From the NCBI GenBank assembly GCA_945890495.1, contig CAMDCO010000009.1, forward strand, positions 1 to 58,549: DNA of 58,549 bases, written 5' to 3'. The DNA comes from Bordetella parapertussis (GTDB lineage Bacteria; Pseudomonadota; Gammaproteobacteria; Burkholderiales; Thiobacillaceae). Shown piece after piece: positions 7,090 to 17,653 of this stretch; within the stretch, counting starts at the first letter, position 1; every line of letters begins with the position of its first letter. The notes beneath the pieces were generated by a model. The model was not told where the DNA came from and did no database searches. It was given only the letters and a program-made list of their open reading frames with translations. Position numbers and translations under genes: made by a program.

Positions 7090-8760
7090 ATGAAACGCTG
7101 GATTACACGATTTTTCTTGCTGGCACTGCTGGCGGCGCCCACCGCCTGGGCGGGGTTTGACGAGGGCCTTGCTGCCTATAGAAAGGGCGACTACGCCACC
7201 GCCCTGCGCGAATTGCGGCCCTTGGCCAATCAGGGGGATGCGGTGGCGCAATTCAACCTGGGCGTGTCGTACGCCAACGGCGAGGGCGTGACGCAGGACG
7301 CGCGCGAGGCGGTGCGCTGGTACCAGAAGGCCGCCGATCAGGGGAATGCGAATGCGCAATTCAACCTGGGCGTGTCGTACGCCAACGGCGAGGGCGTGAC
7401 GAAGGACGCGCGCGCGGCGGTGCGCTGGTACCAGAAGGCCGCCGATCAGGGGGATGCGGATGCGCAATTCAACCTGGGCTGGATGTACCGAAACGGCCAG
7501 GGCGTGACGCAGGACGCGGCCGAGGCCGTGCGCTGGTACCGACGGGCGTTGCAAAACCCGGCGCTAACGGACGAGGTGAAGCAACGCGCCCAAACCAATC
7601 TGGCACGCTTGGGCGAATCTGCCGTGGCCGCCGCACCGGCTGCCGCCCCGGCCGCCCCAGCCTATGTCCCACCGACCGACACCACGCCGCCGGCCTTTTC
7701 ATTCCCCCAGGGGACCCGTATCGCGCTGACGGAAGGGGGCATGACCCTGACCGGAAAGGCCGCAGACGATAGCGCCCTCGCCGAGATCAGCGTCGATGGC
7801 CAACGGATTGCCTTTGGCCCGGGTGGCGCGTTTAACCTTAAACGCTTCTTTGGCATAGGCGAGACGGTTTTGTCCTTTGTGGCCACCGACATCCACGGCA
7901 ACACCGCCAAGGAGCGCGTCACGGTCGTGCGTCAGGCCAGCGAAACCCAGGCCGTGGCGGCGAACGAGCCCGAGCTGATTCCGCCTGAGGCCAAGGCCAA
8001 GTCCAATCCCCACGCCTTGGCGCTGATCGTTGGCATCGAGGATTACGGCCACACCTTCAAGGCCCGGCACGCGGCGCGGGACGCCAACCTGTTTTACGAC
8101 TACGCCCAGCGCAGCCTGGGCATTCCGGCGGGCAACATCCGCTTGCTGACCGGCGAGGCGGCCACCCGCGCTGATCTGTTGCATGCCGTCAAAACCTGGA
8201 TGGCGCCGATGATTCAGCCGGGCAAATCGCAGGTGGTGGTGTTTTTTGCGGGCCACGGACTGGCCTCCAGCGATGGCGAAAAGGCCTTTTTGATCCCGCA
8301 GGATGCCCGTCCCGATCTGCTTGAAGACACCGCGCTCGACCGCCAACGCTTGATGGCCGACATCGCCCGCGCCCGTCCGCAATCGGCGCTGTTTTTCTTC
8401 GACACCTGTTATTCGGGCGGGGGGCGCGGCGGCGACAAGACGCTGGTGGCCGGTGCTCGCGCGATCACCATCAAGCCCCGCGCCGACCTGCTGCCGCCCG
8501 GCTTCATGCAGTTCTCGGCGTCCAGTAACGACCAGTTGGCGCACAGCCACCCCAGCCAGCCGCACGGCCTGTTCAGCTATTACCTGATGCGCGGCTTGAG
8601 TGGCGAGGCCGACGCCAACCACGACCAGCGCCTCACCGCCGGAGAATTGCAAGCGTATGTTCAGGAACGGGTACAACGCCTGGCCCAAACCCAAGGCCGC
8701 CCGCAAGTGCCAGAACTCATCGGCGACCCGGAACGGGTGATTGCGGTGTGGAAGCGGTAG
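7090..8760 (+). CDS. Secreted Sel1-repeat/Ig-like/caspase-family protease
   Basis: 556 residues. The signal peptide is about 1-23 (ending PTAWAG). Residues about 30-165 hold three to four Sel1-like repeats; two of them are nearly identical 36-residue units (FNLGVSYANGEGVT...AVRWYQKAADQG). An Ala/Pro linker leads to a bacterial Ig-like domain (about 195-300, TPPAFSFPQGTRIAL...HGNTAKERVTVV). A peptidase C14 domain follows from about 315 (ALALIVGIEDYG). The catalytic pair is His389 in FFAGHG and Cys440 in DTCYSGG, so the dyad is intact. Caspase-fold proteases cut after specific side chains, often Arg or Lys in bacteria. Export is unusual for a supposed death protease. GGAGG lies seven bases before ATG. 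It is likely a partner of the divergent WD40, lipoprotein and trypsin genes. Confidence 0.9.
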   Translation: MKRWITRFFLLALLAAPTAWAGFDEGLAAYRKGDYATALRELRPLANQGDAVAQFNLGVSYANGEGVTQDAREAVRWYQKAADQGNANAQFNLGVSYANGEGVTKDARAAVRWYQKAADQGDADAQFNLGWMYRNGQGVTQDAAEAVRWYRRALQNPALTDEVKQRAQTNLARLGESAVAAAPAAAPAAPAYVPPTDTTPPAFSFPQGTRIALTEGGMTLTGKAADDSALAEISVDGQRIAFGPGGAFNLKRFFGIGETVLSFVATDIHGNTAKERVTVVRQASETQAVAANEPELIPPEAKAKSNPHALALIVGIEDYGHTFKARHAARDANLFYDYAQRSLGIPAGNIRLLTGEAATRADLLHAVKTWMAPMIQPGKSQVVVFFAGHGLASSDGEKAFLIPQDARPDLLEDTALDRQRLMADIARARPQSALFFFDTCYSGGGRGGDKTLVAGARAITIKPRADLLPPGFMQFSASSNDQLAHSHPSQPHGLFSYYLMRGLSGEADANHDQRLTAGELQAYVQERVQRLAQTQGRPQVPELIGDPERVIAVWKR

Positions 8761-9161
8761 GCGACTAAAGCGGCCAGGCTCGTATTGATTTGTTACAAAG
8801 CAACCGTTCGGCCTGAGCTTGTCGAAGGCTGCTGGGGTGAGGGTGGTTCGACAGGCTCACCACGAACGGAGGAGATGCTCACCACGCCAGTCTCCAAGAC
8901 ATCCAACAACGAACACGCGGAAGATGCTCAGGGCGAACGGAGGAGATGCTCACCACGAACGGTTACGGTGACACCCTCCTTCTCCCACCGGTGGAAGGTG
9001 CCCGTAGGGCGGATGGGGGAAGCGCGTTGATCAACCGACTGCGCATTGTTGAGGCTGCTTTCCCTCTCCCCAGCCCTCTCCCGATGGGCGAGGGGGCAAT
9101 GCCCTGACCCACTCCAAATCACATAGCGCCAATTAAGTATTGTGTCCCCTTATTTACAGAC
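8761..9161. repeat. Gene-free gap filled with dispersed repeats
   Basis: I see no gene here. At 8805-8875 there are inverted copies of the AGCTTGTCGAAGG / TTCGACAGGCTCACC motif. A 24-bp direct repeat CGAACGGAGGAGATGCTCAC... occurs at about 8863 and 8934. At 8970-9090 there is a block (GGTGCCCGTAGGGCGGATG, then GCGTTGATCAACCG, then CCCTCTCCC) shared with 26305-26570 and 52340-52625. The caspase gene and uup converge on this gap; I find no clear hairpin terminator with a U-run. Confidence 0.7.
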
Positions 9162-11062
<1,901 letters not shown>

Positions 11063-11063
<1 letters not shown>

Positions 11064-11848
11064 TAGTGGAACCCTCCATGTTGGGGCACCCCAAAGAGAC
11101 GCTGGAAATTTTCGGTGGTCGCTCGGTCAACCTCGGCCAGATCCATCCCCCTGAGCTGCGCGATGGCCTCGGCGACATGGCGCACGAAGGCCGGCTCGTT
11201 GCGCCGACCGCGATGCGGGACCGGCGCAAGATACGGGGCGTCGGTCTCGATCAGGATGCGATCCAAGGGCAGGGCCTGTGCCACGGCCTGGATCTCGCGA
11301 GCGTTCTTGAAGGTCAGGATGCCGGAAAAGGAGATATAAAAACCCAGCGCCACGGCGGCCTCGGCCACGGCCAAGGACTCGGTAAAACAATGCATCACCC
11401 CGCCACAGCGCTCGGCGCCCTCCTCACGCAGAATGGCGAGGGTGTCGCCAGACGCGTTACGGGTATGGACGATCAGGGGCTTGCCCGTCGCCACTGCCGC
11501 ACGGATATGGGTGCGAAAACGGGCCCGTTGCCAGTCCACCGCCGTGCGCTCCAGGCGGTAGTAATCCAGCCCGGTCTCGCCGATGGCCACCACACGAGGG
11601 TGCCCGGCCAGCGCAACCAAGCGTTCAACGCTGGGTTCCTCGCAGTCCTCGTAATCGGGATGTACCCCAACACTGGCATACAACGCAGGATGCGCCTCGG
11701 CCAAGGCCAGAACCTGCGGGAAGTGCTCCAGATCGACGCTGATACACAGGGCATGGTTCACCCCGGCCTCGGTCATGCGGGCCAAAAGCGGCGCAATACC
11801 CTCCGCTTGGTAGGCCTCAAAATCCAGATGGCAATGGGAGTCAATCAT
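11063..11848 (-). CDS. tatD: TatD-family metal-dependent DNase
   Basis: I use the ATG at 11848 (MIDSHCHLDF) because its ATGA overlaps the holB stop; an upstream TTG adds three residues. The 261-residue product is an amidohydrolase-fold enzyme. Metal ligands are visible: SHCHLD at the N-terminus, Glu in AIGETGLDYYR, His in PLIVHTRNA and MHCFTES, and Asp in LIETDAPYL. This family is a Mg2+-dependent 3'-5' exonuclease; the gene next to holB is often named ycfH. The place between holB and uup is consistent. In Pseudomonas-like genomes a PilZ gene lies between holB and tatD; it is absent here. Confidence 0.92.
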
Positions 11849-12813
11849 GAGAAACAATCCGCGTAATCAATAAACCAACCCTCCATCACCAACGAGGCGT
11901 TGAGGGGATGGGTGAGGATGCGTGCATCGCTGTCCAGCCGCGCCTGCAGGGCGAGTAAGCGGGCCAGATCGGCCCGCGCTGCCAGGCGCTCAAGGTCTGC
12001 GCGCTGGGTCGAAAAGAAGTGACACTGGCCCGTCAAGGCCTGACTGATCAGATCATGCAGCCAGCGCCGCAACCAACCATGGGTCTCAACCAGAAGATCC
12101 TTGCCCGCCGCCAGATCCAGCAGGGCCTCCGGCCGCCGCCCGACCAAGGCCGCCAAACAGCGGGCCCGGCGTTCACTACGGGCCGTGTCCCCATACAGGG
12201 CCAAGGCCGCCAACGGCGCCCCGCCGGCCTCGTCCAGCAAGGCGACGGCCTGATCGGCGGGAACGGATTCCGCCGCCAGCCAATCCAGCGCCTCGCTCCG
12301 CGCAGGGATCGCGACCGCCATCTGTTGGCAGCGTGAGCGCACCGTCGCCGGCAGACGGCGCGGGTGGTGCGAGATCAGGATCAGCAAGGAACGGGGCGGC
12401 GGCTCTTCCAGGGTCTTCAGGAGCCCGTTCGCGGCCGCCATATTGAGCCGTTCGGCCGGGGCAATCACGGCAATGCGCCAACCGCGCTGATGCGCCGTCA
12501 GGGCAAAAAAACTGACCAGATCGCGCACCTGCTCGATACGGATCTCCGGGGGCTGCTTGCCCGTTTCCTCGTCCACCTCCGGCGCGATCAAGCGGAAATC
12601 CGGGTGCGTGGCCTGAGCGAACCAATGGCAACCCTGACACTGGCCACACGGGTTGCCGTGCGCATCGGGTGCGGTACAGAGCAAGGCCTGCACAATCTCC
12701 AGGGCCAAGTCCTGTTTGCCGATCCCTGGCGGGCCAGACAACAAAATGGCGTGCGGAAGCTGCGCCGGATCCTGCATCAGGCGTTGTCGCAGGGATCGAT
12801 TCCAGAGGTGCAT
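11845..12813 (-). CDS. holB: DNA polymerase III delta-prime subunit
   Basis: 322 residues from the ATG at 12813 (MHLWNRSLRQRL); a TTG at 12822 that overlaps the tmk stop is the alternative start. It has an AAA+ fold with P-loop GPPGIGKQDLA and a zinc module with four Cys (C...C.QC.GC near residues 46-61). NMAAANGLLKTLEEPP is the typical clamp-loader sensor region and TVRSRCQ is the SRC motif. Delta-prime is the stator of the clamp loader that places the beta clamp on DNA. The P-loop is the non-hydrolysing variant usual for HolB. It lies between tmk and tatD, the normal order. Confidence 0.93.
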   Translation of the reverse strand: MHLWNRSLRQRLMQDPAQLPHAILLSGPPGIGKQDLALEIVQALLCTAPDAHGNPCGQCQGCHWFAQATHPDFRLIAPEVDEETGKQPPEIRIEQVRDLVSFFALTAHQRGWRIAVIAPAERLNMAAANGLLKTLEEPPPRSLLILISHHPRRLPATVRSRCQQMAVAIPARSEALDWLAAESVPADQAVALLDEAGGAPLAALALYGDTARSERRARCLAALVGRRPEALLDLAAGKDLLVETHGWLRRWLHDLISQALTGQCHFFSTQRADLERLAARADLARLLALQARLDSDARILTHPLNASLVMEGWFIDYADCFS

Positions 12814-12818
12814 TCTGA

Positions 12819-13424
12819 TCAAAGCCCCGCAACGAGGCGCGCGACCTGTGCCGCAACGGCCTCAACGCCCAGACTGCCATCGAGAACGCGGATACGCTGC
12901 GGGAACTGTGCCGCCCGCGCCAGATAGGCCGCACGGACGCGACGGTGAAAGTCGATCTGCTCTCGCTCAAAGCGGTCAGGCTCACCACGCCCCTGCATAC
13001 GGGCCTGTGCCACGCTCTCGGGAAGGTCAAACAGCAGGGTCAGATCCGCTTGCAGACCCTCTTGAACCCAGGTCTCCAACTGTTCCAGGCGTTCCCATGC
13101 AATGCCGCGCCCACCGCCCTGATAGGCGAAGCTGGCATCGGTGAAACGATCCGAGATCACGACATCGCCCCGCATCAGCGCGGGTCGGATGACCTGTTCA
13201 ATATGTTCACGCCGCGCGGCGAACATGACCAAGGCCTCGGTCTCCGCGTGCATGGTCTCATTGAGGACGATGGCGCGCAGGCGTTCCCCGAGCGGCGTGC
13301 CACCCGGTTCACGGGTCATCACCACCGCGCGGCCCGCCGCCCTAAAATGGCTTTCAAGCCAGGCCAGATGCGTGCTCTTCCCCGCACCATCGAGTCCTTC
13401 AAGGGTAATAAACAGTCCCGTCAT
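12819..13424 (-). CDS. tmk: Thymidylate kinase
   Basis: 201 residues, normal length. The P-loop is LEGLDGAGKSTH, followed by the DRX-type residues at TREPGGTPLGE and the catalytic/base-binding segment ISDRFTDASFAYQGGGRG. Asp-Leu-Pro in LLFDLPESVAQAR marks the start of the lid region. It phosphorylates dTMP to dTDP with ATP in the dTTP pathway. The ATG overlaps the mltG stop by four bases (ATGA), and it precedes holB, so the two replication genes are co-expressed. Confidence 0.95.
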   Translation of the reverse strand: MTGLFITLEGLDGAGKSTHLAWLESHFRAAGRAVVMTREPGGTPLGERLRAIVLNETMHAETEALVMFAARREHIEQVIRPALMRGDVVISDRFTDASFAYQGGGRGIAWERLEQLETWVQEGLQADLTLLFDLPESVAQARMQGRGEPDRFEREQIDFHRRVRAAYLARAAQFPQRIRVLDGSLGVEAVAAQVARLVAGL

Positions 13425-14437
13425 CGCGCACTCCTCTGTTTTAATGCCGGGCGAATCTGATACTGAACCACGGCCCGGTTATGTTCGACCAGCGTGGCAG
13501 AAAACTGGTGCGTCCCGTCTCCCCGTCCCACAAAATACAGCGCCTTGTCCTCGGCCGGATGCAGGGCCGCCTCGATGGCGGCCATACCCGGCATGGCGAT
13601 CGGCGTTGGCGGCAGGCCGCGCCGAGTGTAGGTGTTGTATGGGGTGTCGGCCCGGAGATCCGCGCGCCGCAGGTTGCCGTCATAGCGCTTGCCCAGGCCG
13701 TAGATAACGGTCGGATCCGTCTGCAACGGCATCCCAATGCGCAGGCGATTGATGAAAACCGCCGCAATCCGAGCCCGTTCGGCCCCGTCGCCCGTCTCCT
13801 TCTCGATGATGGAGGCCATGATCAAGGCCTCGTACGGCGTGCGATACGGCAGGTTGGGGGCGCGTTTTTCCCAAGCCGCAGCCAAACGGTTTTGCATCGC
13901 CTCGGCGGCCAAGCGCAACACCTCCAGGTCCGAGACACCGGCCTCGACCACATAGGTATCCGGAAACAACAGGCCTTCCAGAGGGCTGACCGCAGGCTTG
14001 CCACTCAGGCGCCGTGCGAGTTCAGCATCCGACAGGGCCGCGCTGTCGTGGACGAGGTAGGCTGCGCCGCCAAGGCTGGCACGCACCTGTTGCAGATTCC
14101 AGCCTTCAATCAAGGTTAGTTTGGTGCGCAGGCTGTCGCCCTGCGCCATGCGAGCCAGCAGCGTATAAGGACTGCTCGGCTGCTCAACCCGATAGATACC
14201 CGGTTTGATGCGTGCCGCCTCACCGCTCAGACGCCCATAGGCGGTCATCAGCCACGGCTGCTCCAGACCCTGCGGCTGCAAGTCACGGCTGACACTGGAG
14301 AGCGACTGGCCAGGACGCACGGTGAATTCATAGGGCAAGACCACAGGATCGAGCGGCCGCAACAGGATCCATCCGGCCCAGGCGACGAAGCCAATCAAGG
14401 CCCAGAGGGTGAGTCGTATCAATCGGCCCACAGGCAC
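13421..14437 (-). CDS. mltG: Endolytic murein transglycosylase MltG
   Basis: 338 residues starting at GTG 14437; a second GTG six bases on, with GGGAG about five bases before it, could be the true start. One N-terminal transmembrane segment (LTLWALIGFVAWAGWILL) anchors it in the inner membrane. A LysM-like part (VRPGQSLSSVSRDL) and the YceG/MltG domain follow, with the catalytic Glu in MASIIEKETGDGAERA, then NRLRIGMPLQTDPTVIYGLG and YNTYTRRGLPPTPIAMPG. MltG cuts nascent glycan strands and sets their length. It overlaps pabC by 19 bases and tmk by four. Confidence 0.94.
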   Translation of the reverse strand: MPVGRLIRLTLWALIGFVAWAGWILLRPLDPVVLPYEFTVRPGQSLSSVSRDLQPQGLEQPWLMTAYGRLSGEAARIKPGIYRVEQPSSPYTLLARMAQGDSLRTKLTLIEGWNLQQVRASLGGAAYLVHDSAALSDAELARRLSGKPAVSPLEGLLFPDTYVVEAGVSDLEVLRLAAEAMQNRLAAAWEKRAPNLPYRTPYEALIMASIIEKETGDGAERARIAAVFINRLRIGMPLQTDPTVIYGLGKRYDGNLRRADLRADTPYNTYTRRGLPPTPIAMPGMAAIEAALHPAEDKALYFVGRGDGTHQFSATLVEHNRAVVQYQIRPALKQRSAR

Positions 14438-15249
14438 TCCCGCAGCGCCGTAAAGGCCGGATGCAGCGCCCAGGATCGCCCGCCCATCTCAGCCACCCAG
14501 CGCAGGCCGCGCACACTGTTACATAGGAAGAGGGCATCCGCCGCATCCAAATCGGCGCGCGACAGATCGGTCACCGTCACCGGATGACCCAAGGCCGGCG
14601 CTCGTGCGATGAAGCGGTCACGGGCCACGCCAGCCACCCCACAACGGTCGAGGCGCGGCGTGAACAAGACTCCGCCGCGCATCAGGAACAGGTTACTGCT
14701 GAGCCCACTGATCAGCCGATCCTCGGCATCGAGCAGGAGGCCCTCGGCGACTGCCGGATCGGTCCATTCGGCCCGCGCCAGGACCTGTTCCAGACGATTA
14801 AGGTGTTTGACCCCGGCCAGCGCCGGTTGGGAGGCCAATCGCAGGCCACAGAGATGGATCTGACCTAATGCGGCCAAGTCCACATCGGCCGGCAGGGGCG
14901 AGAACTGCACCAGACGCGTAGGCGTGGGGGTATTGGGCGGTGCATAACCGCGTGTACCCTCGCCGCGCGTCAGGGTGAGGCGCAACACACCGTCCTGCTC
15001 ACCGTCCTGCTCACCGGCGCGGTTCAGACACGCGGCTATATCGGCCTCCCAATCCGCGCGTGACGGACAGGGAATCGCCAATCGGGCCGCATCGCTCGCT
15101 AGTTTGGCATACTGCTCCGGCCACCAGAGGGCCCGACCTGCCGACACGCGCAGGGTGCGAAACACCCCATCGCCATACAGCAGCCCACGATCACCCGCCG
15201 AAACAAAGTCCGTTGGGCAACCGTTAACAAGGGTATGGGTGGGTTCCAT
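14419..15249 (-). CDS. pabC: Aminodeoxychorismate lyase
   Basis: 276 residues of the class IV PLP aminotransferase fold. The PLP-binding Lys is in GVKHLNRLEQVLAR. Other family marks are DRGLLYGDGVFRT near the N-terminus and GLLLDAEDRLISGLSSNLF. PabC converts 4-amino-4-deoxychorismate to p-aminobenzoate and pyruvate for folate synthesis. It lies between fabF and mltG as in most Gammaproteobacteria. The start is an ATG 32 bases after the fabF stop. Confidence 0.93.
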   Translation of the reverse strand: MEPTHTLVNGCPTDFVSAGDRGLLYGDGVFRTLRVSAGRALWWPEQYAKLASDAARLAIPCPSRADWEADIAACLNRAGEQDGEQDGVLRLTLTRGEGTRGYAPPNTPTPTRLVQFSPLPADVDLAALGQIHLCGLRLASQPALAGVKHLNRLEQVLARAEWTDPAVAEGLLLDAEDRLISGLSSNLFLMRGGVLFTPRLDRCGVAGVARDRFIARAPALGHPVTVTDLSRADLDAADALFLCNSVRGLRWVAEMGGRSWALHPAFTALRECLWAD

Positions 15250-15281
15250 CGAGCGGCCCCGATGGCCAGAAAGATCGTAAA

Positions 15282-16517
15282 TTAGACGCGCTTGAAGACC
15301 AGCGAACCGTTGGTGCCGCCGAAGCCGAAGTTGTTCTTCAGCGCGTAGTCGATACGCATCGGACGGGCCACATTGGCGCAGTAATCCAGGTCGCAGGCTG
15401 GATCTTGATCGATCAGATTGATGGTCGGCGGCGAGATCTGGTGATACACGGCCAGGACGGTAAACACCGACTCCAAACCGCCCGCGCCGCCCAGCAAGTG
15501 ACCGGTCATCGACTTGGTGGAATTGACCACCAGCTTTTTGGCGGCATCGCCAAAGGCCAGCTTGATCGCCTCGGTCTCGTTCTTGTCACCCAGCGGCGTG
15601 GAGGTGCCGTGGGCGTTGACATAGTGAATCTGATCCGGATTGACGCCGGCGTCCTTCATGGCGTTCTGCATCGAACGCTTGGGGCCATCGGTATCCGGCG
15701 CGGTCATGTGATAAGCATCACCGCTCATGCCGAAACCGACCAGCTCGGCATAGATGCGTGCGCCACGGGCCTTGGCGTGTTCGTATTCTTCCAGCACCAG
15801 CACACCCGCGCCCTCGCCCAGCACAAAGCCATCACGGCCCATGTCCCAGGGACGGCTAGCCGCCGCCGGGTCGTCATTGCGGGTGGACAGCGCCTTGGCA
15901 GAGGCGAAACCACCGACGGCCAATGGGCAAACCGTGGACTCGGTTCCCCCGCAAACCATCACATCAGCATCCCCATAGGCAATGGTGCGCGCCGAAATCC
16001 CGATGGCGTGCAGACCCGTGGTACAGGCCGTGACCACCGACAGGTTCGGGCCCTTCAATCCGTAGTGGATCGACAAGTTGCCCGAGGTCATGTTGATGAT
16101 GGTGCCGGGGATGAAGAAAGGCGAAATCTTGCGCGGACCGCCACTCTCAATATAGGTCGCATTGGTGTCTTCGATCATCGGAAGACCGCCAATGCCAGAG
16201 CCGATGTTGACGCCGATGCGCTCGCGATTAGCGTCAGTCACTTCCAAGCCGCTGTCACGCACCGCCTGAATGCCGGCCGCCATGCCGTAATGGATGAAGA
16301 CATCCATGCGCCGGGCCTCTTTGGCCGAGATGTAGTCTTCGACATTGAAGCCCTTGACCTCGCCGGCAATCTGCGCGGAGAACAGGCTCGGGTCAAAGCG
16401 GGTGATACGGGTAATGCCGGACTGCCCCTTAAGGAGGGCGTCCCAGCCCGTTTCGACCGTGTTTCCAACTGGGGAGATCATCCCCAGACCGGTAATTACC
16501 ACTCTGCGTTTCGACAA
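15282..16517 (-). CDS. fabF: 3-oxoacyl-[ACP] synthase II
   Basis: 411 residues. The start is TTG (16515-16517, reading [10 protein letters not shown]) with AGAGG about six bases upstream; no ATG is available nearby. The condensing-enzyme triad is present: Cys in [13 protein letters not shown], His in [12 protein letters not shown] and His in [12 protein letters not shown]. The [11 protein letters not shown] loop closes the C-terminus. FabF condenses malonyl-ACP with acyl-ACP and extends palmitoleoyl-ACP to cis-vaccenoyl-ACP. It follows acpP in the fab operon. Confidence 0.96.
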   Translation of the reverse strand: MSKRRVVITGLGMISPVGNTVETGWDALLKGQSGITRITRFDPSLFSAQIAGEVKGFNVEDYISAKEARRMDVFIHYGMAAGIQAVRDSGLEVTDANRERIGVNIGSGIGGLPMIEDTNATYIESGGPRKISPFFIPGTIINMTSGNLSIHYGLKGPNLSVVTACTTGLHAIGISARTIAYGDADVMVCGGTESTVCPLAVGGFASAKALSTRNDDPAAASRPWDMGRDGFVLGEGAGVLVLEEYEHAKARGARIYAELVGFGMSGDAYHMTAPDTDGPKRSMQNAMKDAGVNPDQIHYVNAHGTSTPLGDKNETEAIKLAFGDAAKKLVVNSTKSMTGHLLGGAGGLESVFTVLAVYHQISPPTINLIDQDPACDLDYCANVARPMRIDYALKNNFGFGGTNGSLVFKRV

Positions 16518-16565
16518 GAGGAACCTCTAGAAGAACGGGCTGATACAAATGGCCGTGAAGGCCGA

Positions 16566-16799
16566 TTATTTGTGGCTGTTTACATAGTCCACGGCTTGAC
16601 GAACCGTGGTGATCTTCTCGGCATCCTCGTCCGGAATCTCGCAATCGAACTCTTCTTCTAAGGCCATGACCAGCTCGACCGTGTCCAGGGAATCTGCGCC
16701 CAGATCACCCACGAAGGAAGAATCAATCTTCACATCGGCTTCATTGGCACCCAGTTGTTCGGCGACGATCTTCATGACACGCTGTTCGATATTGTCCAT
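16566..16799 (-). CDS. acpP: Acyl carrier protein
   Basis: 77 residues, acidic, four-helix ACP. Serine of the [12 protein letters not shown] motif takes the 4'-phosphopantetheine arm. GGAG lies seven bases before ATG. ACP carries growing acyl chains between the Fab enzymes. A good sigma70-like promoter lies just upstream, which fits the need for far more ACP than its neighbours. Confidence 0.97.
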   Translation of the reverse strand: MDNIEQRVMKIVAEQLGANEADVKIDSSFVGDLGADSLDTVELVMALEEEFDCEIPDEDAEKITTVRQAVDYVNSHK

Positions 16800-16834
16800 C
16801 TGCTACTCCGTTGTTGGAAAAAAATGGTGGGGGG

Positions 16835-16863
16835 ATTCTAGCCCAAGAAAAGGTGGGAGTCAG
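16835..16863 (-). promoter_or_regulatory. Likely acpP promoter
   Basis: On the minus strand: -35 CTGACT (16858-16863), a 17-bp spacer, -10 TAGAAT (16835-16840). Transcription would begin near 16828, about 30 bases before the acpP ATG. It scores four of six and five of six against the consensus. Confidence 0.55.
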
Positions 16864-16900
16864 CAATCTTCCTGCGTCGATCGACTGATCTCCTCCAAAA

Positions 16901-17638
16901 TTAATCCATGTACATGCCGCCGTTGACATGCAGGGTCACACCTGTGACATAGCCCGCGCCATCAGAGGCCAAATAGGCCACGGCCTGAGCGATGTCTTCC
17001 ACCCCGCCCAAGCGACCCAGCGGGATCTGCTGCGCCAGCGCGGTACGCTGCGCCTCGGGCAAGGCACGGGTCATGTCGGTGTCGATAAAACCCGGCGCCA
17101 CACAGTTGACGGTGATGCCGCGACTACCGACCTCACGCGCCAGGGACTTGGAAAAACCAAACATGCCGGCCTTGGCTGCCGCGTAATTGGTCTGGCCGGC
17201 GTTACCCATGGCGCCCACCACCGAGGCAATACTGACGATGCGACCAAAACGGGCCTTCATCATCGGCCGCAGGACCGCACGGCTCATGCGGAACACCGAG
17301 TTGAGGTTGGTCTGGATGATGGCATCCCACTCCTCATCCTTCATGCGCATCAACAGGTTGTCGCGGGTAATGCCGGCGTTGTTGACCAGCACATCAATGC
17401 GGCCATGCTGCTTCACGATCGCCTCCACCAGCGCATCGCACTGGGCCGGATCGGTGACATCGAGCGCCATGCCCTCTCCAGTCAACCCGGCGTTCGTCAG
17501 CGCCTCGGCAATGGCCTGTGCGCCTGTTGCACTGGTGGCCGTACCGATCACCGTCGCGCCACGGCGTGCCAGTTCAAAAAGGATCGCCTGGCCAATACCA
17601 CGCGATGCGCCTGTTACCAAAACCACTCTGCCTTGCAT
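16901..17638 (-). CDS. fabG: 3-oxoacyl-[ACP] reductase
   Basis: I start at the ATG at 17638 (MQGRVVLVTGASRGIG), which has GGAGGAG eight bases before it; a TTG further up would translate that site. The 245-residue short-chain dehydrogenase has the NADPH loop TGASRGIGQ, NNAGITRDN, and the catalytic Ser-Tyr-Lys set (SIASVVGAMGNAGQTNYAAAKAG). It reduces 3-ketoacyl-ACP to 3-hydroxyacyl-ACP. A Gly-rich C-terminus (GVTLHVNGGMYMD) is typical. Confidence 0.96.
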   Translation of the reverse strand: MQGRVVLVTGASRGIGQAILFELARRGATVIGTATSATGAQAIAEALTNAGLTGEGMALDVTDPAQCDALVEAIVKQHGRIDVLVNNAGITRDNLLMRMKDEEWDAIIQTNLNSVFRMSRAVLRPMMKARFGRIVSIASVVGAMGNAGQTNYAAAKAGMFGFSKSLAREVGSRGITVNCVAPGFIDTDMTRALPEAQRTALAQQIPLGRLGGVEDIAQAVAYLASDGAGYVTGVTLHVNGGMYMD

Positions 17639-17653
17639 CGTTTTCTCCTCCAA

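Noticed and set aside
8785-9030. Small plus-strand gene in the gap after the caspase gene
   Set aside because: The frame consists of dispersed repeat sequence and has no ribosome binding site.
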